DNA of 64,000 bases from Charina bottae (lineage: Eukaryota; Chordata; Lepidosauria; Squamata; Charinaidae), in NCBI GenBank assembly GCA_023362775.1, contig JALMGJ010000011.1:21750001-21814000 (forward strand), read 5' to 3'. Under the pieces are notes generated by a model, which was not told where the DNA came from, searched no databases, and worked only from the letters and a program-made list of their open reading frames with translations. The translations under genes and the position numbers were made by a program. Each line of letters begins with the position of its first letter. Positions within the stretch are counted from its first letter, which is position 1. Positions 12,801 through 24,800 of the stretch are shown piece after piece.

Positions 12801-15800
12801 AAATAAAGTAAAAATGTTGCTGATTTGTGGCATCCATGATAGCATTACTTTTTTCTTTCTATACCTTTAAGATTTAACGCATTCCTGCCAGAGCAAAAAA
12901 AAAAAAAGGCAGACCTTTTTTCTTTCTTACCCTTTATTTATTTAAACAGATTTCTCTGGCAGGGGAGAAAATGGTGTAAAGCAGGGGTGTATAACATTTG
13001 GTGAACAAGGACTACACTCCCAAAAAGTGGTTATAACCAGGAAATGAACCAGGGCAAAAACTAAATCTAATTTAATTTAAAGTTCATTAAAATAAATTAA
13101 ATATATTAAATATGAGGTTTTCCAATATATCCAAACATTTTCTTGGTCAATCACATTGAAAATTAACAGACAGTTGTGAATTTGGGCAGGATCCGGGGCC
13201 ACCCCTGAGACTTTGACAGGCCACATGTATAAGCATCTGTCTCTAACCACGCTGATGCCAAAAGAAATACTGTAAATGGGTGCTGTGATATCACAATGCA
13301 AGCTCCGCTCTTTCATGTTTGCATCACAATATCATATGCAAGGCGGCATATGGCAAAGGGGCAAAGTTTGCATCACGATGGATGTTTCACTTGCAGCACT
13401 TGTTTCCCAGTGGACCCTTGTGGCCACACATGACCCTGGATTTGCAAGTTCTTTCACCCCTGTGTTAAAAGATAGGCTATCTTTTATCTGGGAACAGTTT
13501 GATCCTGTTGGGCCTGATGAAGTAGACAGGATCCTCCGGATAGTAAATGCCACCACATGCCATCTTGACCCATGTCCCTCCTGGCTGGTTAAATCAGCTC
13601 GGGAGGTGACATGTGGTTGGGTCCAAGCGATGATTAATACATCCCTGAGGGGGTGGTTCTGGCTTCCTTTAAGGAGGCGCTGGTGCACCCCCTCCTCAAG
13701 AAACCATCCCTGGACCCCACCGTTTTGAACAACTTTCGTCCGGTCTCCCACCTTCCCTTTTTGGGTAAGGTGGTTGAGAAGGTGGTGGCGCTGCAACTCC
13801 AGAGGATTCTGGATGAAACGGATTATCTAGACCCCTTTCGGTCAGATTTCAGGCCAGGATATGGGACAGAGACTGCATTGGTCGCCCTTATGGATGATCT
13901 CTGGCGGGAGCGAGATGGAGGGAGTGCATCCATTCTCGCTCTCTTGGACCTCTCAGCGGCTTTCGATACCATCGACCACAGTATCCTTTTGGGACGGCTC
14001 AGGGAGCTGGGGGTGAGCGGCGTGGTTTTGTGCTGGTTCACCTCCTTCCTCTGGGACCGTTCCCAATCGGTGGTAATAGGAGAGGAGAGATCTGACCCTC
14101 GGCCTCTCTTGTGTGGGGTGCCACAGGGTTCAGTTCTCTCTCCTCTCCTATTTAACATCTACATGAAGCCGCTGGGCGAGATCATCCGTCACCACGGGAT
14201 GAGGTATCACCAGTATACTGATGATACCCAGTTGTATATCTCCGTCCCGGGTGAAGTAAGTGTTGCAGTTGACACCCTATCTCAGTGTCTGGGGGCTGTG
14301 GGGGCCTGGATGGGGAACAACAGGCTTCAACTGAACCCTGGTAAGACGGAGTGGCTATGGATTGATGGCCTCATGACTTCCAGGAAGTTGTCATCTTTAA
14401 CTCTGGATGGGGTGGCACTGCCCCGTTCAGATTCAGTGCGAAACTTGGGGGTCCTCCTGGACTCGCGACTCCTGCTCGAGGAGCAGGTGGCAGTCATGGC
14501 CAGAAGGGCCTTTGCACAGCTTCGGGTTGTGCACCAGTTGCGCCCATTCCTGGATCAAGAGGCCCTCCGAACAGTCACTCATGCCCTTGTCATCTCCCAT
14601 ATAGATTATTGCAACGCGCTCTACTTGGGGCTACCCTTGAAGAGTATCCGGAAGCTTCAGCTGGTCCAGAATGCAGCTGCACGAGTAGTCATGGGTGCTA
14701 TAAGATCAGCACATGTAACACCACTGCTCCGTGAGCTGCATTGGGTACCAGTTTGCTTCCGGGTCCAATTCAAGGTGTTGGTTATCACCTTTAAAGCCCT
14801 ACATGGCATGGGACCTGGGTACCTGAGGGACCGTCTCATCCCGATTACATCTACCCGCCCCACCCGGTCATGCAGGGAGGGCATGCTTCGGACCCCATCA
14901 ACAAAACAATTCCATCTAGCGGGGTCCAGGAGGCGTGCCTTCTCTGTGATAGCACCCGCCCTATGGAATATCTTGCCCCTGGAGGTGAGGCGGGCACCCT
15001 TGCTCCTGGCCTTCTGGAAGTCTTTAAAGACCTGGTTCTGCCGCCTTGCTTGGAACAAAGGAAATAATAGTTCCTTCTGGGGGTGGTTAGCTTAGTAATA
15101 TCCTCCTTTTAAGAACACACCATCGCTTGGATTTTTAAAATTTATTTTATAGTAGATTTTATATGTCTAGGTTTTTAACTTTTTATAATATGATTGTAAA
15201 CCGCCCAGAGTCTACCATGGTAGAGATGGGCGGTGATAAATCCAAATAATAAATAAATAAATAATAAATATCACTGTGAATATTACCTGCAGCTATTTCC
15301 AAAAATTTCCCTAACTTGCAGTTATCAGCAACCTCTAAATCAGAGCTTTCCAAACTGTGTGTCGCAACACAAAAGTGTGTCGCCATACATGGCGTGGTGT
15401 GTCGCCACACCACCCAGAAGCGGCGGCGTGCGTGTGCACGGCGGCGGCGGCAGCGGCGCAGTATCAGTGTTTCCGCGTTTTAGCAGAGGCTGCCGCCGTC
15501 GCCGTGCACGCGTGCGCCGCCGCACGCCCCCCCGTGCCGCCACCGTGCGTGCGCCGCCGCACGCCCCCCCGCGCTGCCGCCGTGCGCGCCCCCCCCGCTG
15601 CCGCCGCCACTGGTGTGTCGCCAGGGGCGGCACTTTGGAAAGCCCTGCTCTAAATACTCCATACTGTATTTGTTGACCACCAAACCTCTTCCTCATCCAC
15701 TAAGTTAAGAACCTGTCCACGTCTCTCTCACTCTTTCTCTTTCATTTTCTTTCTTCAAGAAGAGGAACATGCTGAAGAAGAAGAAGAAGAAGGTGAGACA

Positions 15801-18800
15801 ATGGCCATGTCCCCAGTTATGCTTAACCACGGAATAATTCATGCCCTGGCAATTTATTTTCTACCTTATCCCCATGACGTTGCCTCCATCTCCATCCATT
15901 CTGAGTAAGGCAGGCTGCCCCAGTGTTAAAGTAATATTTTCCCCTTATTGTGACAAAATCCAAGGGCAGCAGCAAGGCGTAGAACACCTGTTAGGCTTTG
16001 TCACTCATTATTCAGAGGGAGTCAGGTGACTGGAAACAGAGGCTCTGGGGAATAAGGATCAACCATGGAAGTGGCGAATCTTATGCTGGTCTTGTTTTCC
16101 TGCCAATCCAAGGAGGGATGAAGAACACCAACTCGATACAGTAGTGGGGAAGGTTGCAGTGCTATCTGCCTATCCCAGTCATCTAAATGCCTCTTTTTTT
16201 CTTTTAGTCCTATGGCAAACAGAATTCCAGCCAGAATCAAGCTGTAGTAAGAGGTGATTGACATGCTGGAGAACTTAGAAAAATTACTTCTCCTTCCTGA
16301 AGGGAGCGGGACATCGTGAATAAGATCTGGAAGATAGGGCTCCATTCCCATGGGAATGAAGGGGAATGTTTGGAATTACAACAGGCTCTCTGGTTTTTCT
16401 CCCTCTGCTTCCATTCACTGTTTTTTTCCTTTCAGTTTGGGATGAATCATAATAGCTTGGCTCCTCTTAGTTTCTGGGGTTGATTTTCATTTGCTATGAA
16501 ATAGCCAGAGTGTGTGTTTCTGAGCATCACATATTATAAGCAAATGTACTTCTGTTATTTCAGCCTTCCCCATCCTGATGCTTCCAAATATGTAGGTCAC
16601 AGAGCCTTTTTTACGAGGAGGGAAAACAGGAGCAATTGGTCCAGGCTCCATAGATGGAGGAGGCCCCATAGGAAGTGTGGTTCAATATCGGAGATGCTCA
16701 TATGGATAGCTACTTTTCATCCAATCACCTGAAATATAATCCCAATACTTTTGCTTCCCTTCTGTTTCTTGGACTACTGACTTCAGGGTATAACAAGGAA
16801 GGGGAATCCTATTGATGTAGGATGCGGAGAGGTGTCAAGTATCTGCCCCCAAACCTCTTAGAATCCTGGATGCAACTTTCATCACCCCCACTCAGCAGAG
16901 CCACCAGGCTGAGGACGTTTGCACCGCAGTGTGGCTGGATCCAATACAAATTTATAAATCCAATATTGTTTTTATGATCTGTATTCCTTCACTTATGTGC
17001 TTGAAGCTGTTTTATTCACCCTAAACTACTTTCCTTTTTTTCTTTTTTCTTTTTCTTTTTCTTTTTTTTTTCTTTTTCTGCTTTTTGCTTTTTGCTTTCT
17101 GCTTTTTGCTTTTCTCTTTTGGTTTAACAGATTCTAATATCTGATAATTTTGCAACATTTTATCATCCACACTTCTTTCTTGACGTTTTGGTGTCCAGAA
17201 ACAATATCTGAGTGCACTCTTTGAGTCATTTTGAGTCATCTTGGGTCATTTTGAATAACACACAACATTTTCAATGAGTGCAGAGCCAAAAGTTATTTCT
17301 ACAAACATTGGTTGTATTCCCTAAGAAATGGGTCCCCTTTTAATGTTTGGGAGTCCAAAAAAGCATTAAGTGATGTGGGAGGGAAGGCGGTAGAATGATA
17401 ATATCTCAGAGGGCAAATATCCTGCTGCTAATGCCTTAAATCTGAACAGAGAGCAGAGGATTCTGGGTCAGCCTTCTCCTTCTCTGCTCCGAGAGAGGAC
17501 AACTTGCCCTTAGTGACATTACTGCACAACCGGTGCTGATTGGCTACATCTTGCTTATATGACACTTGATTGGCTGGCATTACTCAGAGCAGGATGGTCT
17601 CAGGACAAAGCTGCCATCAAAACAGGAACAGCCAGAGAAACCGTACATTCTATTTTGGGGGAATTTTCAGGGAACATTTCTCACTTTTGAAGGCCCTGTC
17701 CCATCTCACACACACACATACACCCACGTTTTTTGCCTTTCTTAGGAGTGTGCTTTCCTCAAAAGTCTTTGCTGGGCCAGCTAGTATGATTTGCTGCTTA
17801 TGTGATTGTGACTCCAGCGTATGTCAAAGGGCACTTTATGCAACTGCATCCTGGGAATGTTGGGGTAGCTCAAGGGGAAAAAATGAGTAATGGAGGTTAG
17901 TGTGCTCGCTATTGCTATTTTCCTTTTATAATATGGAATTACCACGGTCATGTTTTTTTATGTTCTGGGTGGTTTTTTCAGTTGCCTCAGCACAAGAACA
18001 TGACCCCATATTGCCTTGGCCAAGTGGATTATGTGCTATCAACCAATGCCCAAAGTTCCCTTATAATGTCCTGGGTCCCTCTAGAGATGTGGGAAAGTTC
18101 CTTGAAAGCAGTCAAGTCTGAAAACAGACAACTCAAAATCTGTGCAGAGAAACATGAGCTTGATTCCTTAAATGATAGTAAAGCGTCCAGGTTCCCACAA
18201 GGACGACCTTGATTCTGCTCTAGGGTTTATCTGAGGCCTTTGGAGTGTAGAAGAGCAAAGGGGTGTGTGTGTGAGTATCCTTGATTGCTTCCAATGCATA
18301 GGCCAGTGTTTCTCAACCTTGACAACTTTAAGATGTGTGGACTCCAGCTCCCAGAATTCTCCAGCCAGCGTTCCACACATTAAAGGTTGAGAAACACTGG
18401 CATAGGCTGAGACGGGGGATGGTTTCCTTCCTTTGGCTAATAAGTAATTCTTTTAATGATCCCGACCCTTTTATCCTCAACCTCTAGATCAGTCTTTCCC
18501 AACATGGTGCCCTTTAGATGCATCAGACTGCAGTGTTCATCATCCCCAGCCTTCCTGGCTGTTCATTCAGTGGGATTTCAATGGGAAGCGCATCTGATCC
18601 ATTTGATGGGCACCAGCTTGGGGAAATGGCCTGTTGATGGATTGATCTAACTGCCTTTTCCTTTTTCTTCTGGGCTTGGTCTCTACTCTACAACCTCCTT
18701 CTCTATTCTTGCTCCATCCTCTCCCTGCCCAATATTTATTTTCCAACCTCTTGTCTCTGTGATGTATGTTGTTTGCAGTGGCCGAAGAACCTGACCAGGC

Positions 18801-21800
18801 TCCCGAGCCAGGTACATTTCTCCTTCACTCCGTTTCTCCCTCTGGGGAAGGGGGTGGCTGGGGAAAACACCTTGTGGGAGGCCAAGATAAAAACGTCTTC
18901 CTTCATTCCATCTGAATCATAGTCTCAAGTGCAGGCTGGATAGAAGGTACCAGCTGACGGGCCCTCCTTGGCTGATTCACACTCAGCTGAAGTTTCCCAG
19001 AAATCCAATGTCATAGGGGTAGTCATGAGTCTTTACTGTAACGCTGCAACTGAAGCCACTTCAAACAGTTGATTGCTTTCTGACAGTTGAGGCTGCTGTC
19101 CCCACCTTATACAGGTAGTCCTCGCTTAACGACCACAATTGGGACCGGAGTTTCGGTCGCTGAGCAATGCGGTCATTAAGCGAATCCGACCCGATTTTAC
19201 AACCTTTTTTGCGGCAGTTGTTAAGCTAATCACACAGTTCACCATTGATTTTGCTTGCTGAAAGCCGGCTGGGAAGGTCGAAATGGCGATCATGTGACTG
19301 TGGGACGCTGCGATGGTCGTAAATACAAACCGGTTGCCAAGTGCCCGAATTGCGATCACGTGACCCTGGGGACGCTGTGACAGTCATAGGTACGAGGATC
19401 GGGCATAAGTCAGTTTTTCAGAGCCATCATAAGTCTGAACTGTCGCTAAATGAATGGTTGTTAAGCGAGGACTACCTGTATGCTTTTGGGTTTAAAACTG
19501 ACTCCTTTTCCTCCTGCCCTTTTTAGAGCTTAACAGAAATCCTGCTTTACACTTCCCATGCTTTATGCTAGGTGACTATTGGTTGTTGATATTTGTAGCA
19601 TTCCTGTCCTGGGAAAGTTAAGGTCCTAACGTACCATGTATACTCACGTATATACCCTCAAATTTTTAACCAAAATACCGTGAAAAATGTGCAACACACA
19701 GATAAGCCAACCCTCAAAATGTTCATATGTTTTAATTTTCACAATTGGCTTATCTGTAGGTAATCCACAGATTATCCATTTTTCACGGTATTTTGGTTAA
19801 AAATTCGAGAATCAGCTTATTTACGGATGGGCTTATACACGAGTATATGCAGGATGTACGGGTACTTTTAAAAAGTATTACCGTATATACTCGCGATAAG
19901 CCCATCTGCGGATAAGCCGAACCCAATTTTTGGTGTGCATTTTGGTACCTAAAATTCTTGGCTTATTTGCAAGTATATATGGTATCTCCCAGAATAGCCA
20001 TAAAGAGACACGCAATATTGATCCAGTCGATACAGGCAAGTGATAGAAAAGGCTGTACCCCTTCATGTAGGTATAGGGAAGTGGGCAGACATCACTTTTT
20101 AGTGCTCCTCTAGGTAAGCACCTCCCTGCAAGTAAACAGCTTGAACATAAGGGAAAATTCTACGTAAGGGGCCATTGCTTGAAATAAGAGCTAGCAAAAT
20201 CCATAGCGTGATATTTTACTTACTATTGCTAGTGGCATCTAAGGAGAATTCCCCTTATAGAAAGTAAGCACTGGAGGCAGAATAGACAAGGGGACTTGTA
20301 GAAATGAACTTAGAGATGAATGAATGAACACTGATAAAAGTTATAAAGGGTTGGATGGATTTGAAATGCCATTCCTACCCACCATCTTGTTTCTTCACGT
20401 GCCCACTCTAAAGCCGTTGGCTTCTTGGCCTCTGCCAAAAATGCACTCACAGCTCTTGCTCCATCTCCTACAATGTATTTCCTCTTCCCCACCCATCCAC
20501 ACACCCCAAAAGAAGAGGATGTGTGCGGGTTCCTAAAGAACAGGCCTGGCAGGTATATTTTATAGGGATATTTCCGTGGGCCTCTGATGCTGTCTGTGTG
20601 CGACGCATGTTCTGGATACATGCATGTAGTGTGTAGCAGTGTGTTCTCGCTATGTATCTATGTATCTGAGAACATGCATACCCCTCTCATGTCTATAAGG
20701 GAAGCAACATATCGAAGCCCAAATGGTGGTGGTAGATATTTTCCAGTACCTATAGACATGCCTGTGATCAAACCAATGTCAGATCATGAAAACTGTATTT
20801 TGTTTGGTATCTATCTATATTTATGAACTAATTTCTGGGGTTTGGGGTTAGATTTAAAGCTCATCTCCAGGCTCAGTTTTCAAACCACTTTTTGGGGGGA
20901 GGGGAGGGCGCTATAGGCCGAGAGAGAGGAAATCCAAGGATTGTTGATATCTCACAGTATCAATGAAATGTTGGCAAGATGCTCTGAACGTTATATGGCA
21001 GAACAACTCCACTTTAAGTAAGCACTCCTATAGAAGACCAATGGTGATGACACTTTTGCTCTCTCCAGTTGTTTTCGCACTATAATTTCCAGCAACCCTC
21101 ACCATTGTCCTGGCTTACTGGTGTTGCTGGGAGTTGCAATTCTGCAACAATTGGAAGATGATAGGTTGTCCACCCCAGCACTGATCAAAATTTTGGATGC
21201 CAAGATCCCTGTATTAGATAAGAAGCCCAGCAGATGATGACAATAATGTTAGGACCACTCCATAACATCACCTATTCAGCCCAAGTATAAAACACATCCC
21301 AGCAGTCACCAGAACACCTCTCCAGTTCCAATGCAGAACAGTCACTTTAATGAAATAAATGTCTAGCTAGGAAAATTCAACATTGTCAGCCACTTTTTAT
21401 TCTTGCCCTAATTGGCCTCTTATTATGAATGTGTAGAAAAGAATGCTACCCCTCGTTAGGACTATGCATAATTCAATTTCCTTAACATGCAAAGACTCTC
21501 TCCTGTGTCATCCCTGACAAGTCTTTCGCAATCCAAAGTTTTCTTCTTTCTCTACATCTAATAATCGTCTTTCTACCTTCTGTTTCTCACAGAAGAAGAA
21601 CGCCCCAGAGCAAGGTAAGAGGGGGAATAGTAAGCAGTTATACCCAATTAGAGTTGCAATCATTTTTCCCCCACCTCTCTCAGCTCCTGTGTCTTTCTAC
21701 AATGAAATCCAATTTTTCCTCCATGATGCTCTCTCATGGTCAAACAATTACATTTGTATAACTATTATCTCATTGTTAAGACACTGAAGCCTGTAATAGG

Positions 21801-24800
21801 TATACTTTTATCCTTACATACCTTGGGCAATTTGTCTTGGTTCTGTTCACCAATCAATATAATTCAATGGTTGAGAAGGGATTTGTCTGAAGATTTTATA
21901 GGTTTGGGAGGGTGGCATTGGTGGCCAAAAGTAAAAAATTGTAACAAAATTCTTCTTTCTTGATCTGTGCTCACCCAAACAAAGGCCAATGGTTCCACAG
22001 TTAGCTCCTCCAAAAATCCCCGAGGGGGAGAGAGTAGATTTTGATGTGAGTATTGTCTTAATTGCTCATAATCTTTTTGCATGAGTGTGTGTGTGCTTAT
22101 GGACATTCCCAAATCCTTCATATCTACAACTATTGCCAATGAAAGTAGTTCTTTCAGATGGAACAGTTTGGCAAGCACAAAAAAAGTGGACCAAACCATT
22201 TAGACAAGCATGTTGTCAACTTGGTGTCCTTCAGAGATGTTGGAAGGAAATACTTTTCACATTTACATCTCTTTCTCTCTCTGATGATGATGAACAGGAC
22301 ATTCACCGCAAGCGTATGGAGAAAGATCTCCTGGAATTGCAAACTCTCATTGATGTACACTTTGAGCAGAGGAAAAAAGAAGAAGAAGAACTTGTGGGCC
22401 TCATGTCAAGGATTGTGAGTTCTAGCCAGCAAGGTTTTGTGTGTAGCTTGATGCCAAAGTGGGTTGGCCATGGCAACCTTTTACATAGCTGTTTGAACTG
22501 GTTCTAATTGTTTTTCTGTGCTGTCCACCACTGGATAAAACTCTTAACAGTTCCTTCCCTTGCATAAATGTTGGCATGCGCAAGTCAACGTAAGGCATTT
22601 CATTGTTAATGTATGGAGATGCAATTGGCAAATATTTCAAGGAAGTAAGCAAAACAAACCCAAAGACCAGTCTTTCAGAGCTTCCTGTCTTGTCTAGGGA
22701 CCACTGCTGGTATGGTTCCTAATAGGGGCACCAAGTAAAAGTAAGTATTTTTTTTATGGCAAAAATATTAGAAGATTGCCAAATCTTGTTGCTGTTCTCC
22801 CTTGAATTTTTTTCAAGATTTCAGATGGGAACATCAAAATGTTGTGAGATTTGGACCACTTTAATTTTTTAAAATATATATTTACTTTGGGAGCCCTGCC
22901 AATTCCATTGAGAAAGTTATGTTGCTTTGATACTTAAGGGGGGCATACTACCATCCCCTCACATGATTTCAGCAGTGTTGAAGCCAATGACTCCATTCTG
23001 TTGAGGCAGATCCAGCAAGCCCCCAGAACTCCCTATCTGCACCCACTGACAGCCCTTCACCCAGTTCCAAGCAGAGGCATGCTTTTAAGAGCATACTTCT
23101 GCTCTGACTGTGTTTGCACATTGTGGATTGAGTCTCCAAAAAATAAACCAGATATTAACAGATGGATTGAATTAAAGCCACATTTATTTAGACAAGAAGG
23201 AGTCTTGTGGCACCTTAAAAGCTAACAAAGCTACTGCTACATGAATTACAATCCAGGCCTGCTTCTTTTATTTAATTACATATGCAACAGGATCTGCAAG
23301 GGTGGGGTAGGTTTTTTTTTTTCCTGTGTTCAAGTCACTCTTGTCTCCTGGCATCCACATGAACAGGTCCCAGCAGTTTTTTTGGCAAGATTTTCGGAAG
23401 GGGCTTGATGTTTTCTTCTTAGGATTAAGAGTGAGTGACTGGCCCAAGGTCACCCAGCTGGCTTTGTGCCTAAGGCAAGACCAGAACTCATGGTCTCCCG
23501 GTTTCTAGCCTGGTGCCTTTAACCACTACACTAAACTGTCTCTCTTATACCTATGTATAAACCCCAAATTCATATTCTCCCCTGACATATACCCCTTACC
23601 CCAGATTTTTTTGCTACTCCTCCAGTGGACTGCCTCACACCCTTCTTAACCCTTCCTCCCATTGTTCGCAGTAGCCCACCCCAAACTAGCTCCGGTCTTC
23701 CCCCTTCCTTTTCCTACCTTGTCGCTCCAGAACCTAGCCTGATCTTCCTCCTTTCTCCTCCCATCTTCACTGGCTCATCCCATCACCACCTCTTGCTAAA
23801 TCACCACCAGCCCTGCCCTGGCTGTCTGCTGCCATTTCTAAATCTTCCCTTTGACCAGACAGTGACAAACAGGACCCTTCCTTCATTTCTCCCTCCATCT
23901 TTTTCTAGGAGGCTCAGACTACTTCCGGGCAAGTTGTAGGCCACCAATTTCCCAGCTGGCTTTTGTGGATTCAAACCCGGCGGGAATGGCACGGAAGGAG
24001 GATCCGAGCCGGAGCACGGACTGGGGGGCAGGGTTTGCAGGCGGGAGCCAATCGCGCGGACCGGGGGGCAGGGTTTGCAGGCGGGAGCCAATCACTTTCT
24101 CTACTTAAGGCAGGACTAGCGCTTGGGTTTCCCTGCTCCTAGTCCAGTGCTTTGACCACTACACCAAACGGCTCAATTACTGCCAAGCATAGGAGTCATA
24201 AAGTCCAACTCCTAAGCGGCCCTGAAGTCAACTAGACTGAACATCGTTGAACTTGGGACTTGTCGTGTTTTTGCAGGAGTCTCTCTATCCTGGTTCCCTT
24301 CTTCTTTGAATACGCTCCCAGGGGTAGGAAAACCTTTGATAGGTTTATAGTAGGTGCCCCTGTATTACTCTCTCTGGTTTTATCCTGGTTTTTTGGAGGG
24401 TGGTGGGAGTTGAACAGTTTGGGATTTTTTTTTAAATTTACATTAAACCTTTTTTTAAAACACATTTTACAGTTGTTGTTGGTTTTTTTTTTTTTTTTTT
24501 TTTGTGCCATCAAGTCAGTGTTGACTCCTGGCAACTGCTTGGATTAGTCCCTGCAGGTTTTTTGGCAAGATTTTCAGAAGTGGTTTGCCATTGCCTGCTT
24601 CCTAGGGCTGAGAGAGAGTGACTGGCCCAAGATGACCCAGCTGGCTTTCATGCCTAAGGCGGGACTAGAACTCAGGGTCTCCCGGTTTCTAGCCTGGTGC
24701 CTTTCACCACTGCACCAAAGTGGCTTATACTTTACAGTTTGGCCTCCATTTATTCTCTGCTTGCATATTTCCCAATTAATTTTCTTTTTTTTATAAAGAA

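Larger units (their letters stand above)
15793..18778. other. TNNT1 intron 4
   Basis: Apart from the pyrimidine tract and two MITEs (18296-18407 and about 18487-18631) I see no exon or element here. The GCACACAT-type stretches near 17706 are short CA repeats. Confidence 0.45.

Noticed and set aside
13653..15095. A 480-codon open frame as a host gene
   Set aside because: It encodes a CR1/L2 reverse transcriptase, is followed by a LINE 3' end, and has homologous copies at 4590 and 39531.
15357..15696. Arg/Ala/Gly-rich frames as a gene
   Set aside because: They fall inside a hAT MITE with a CGG/GCC-rich interior and change frame freely without conserved sequence.
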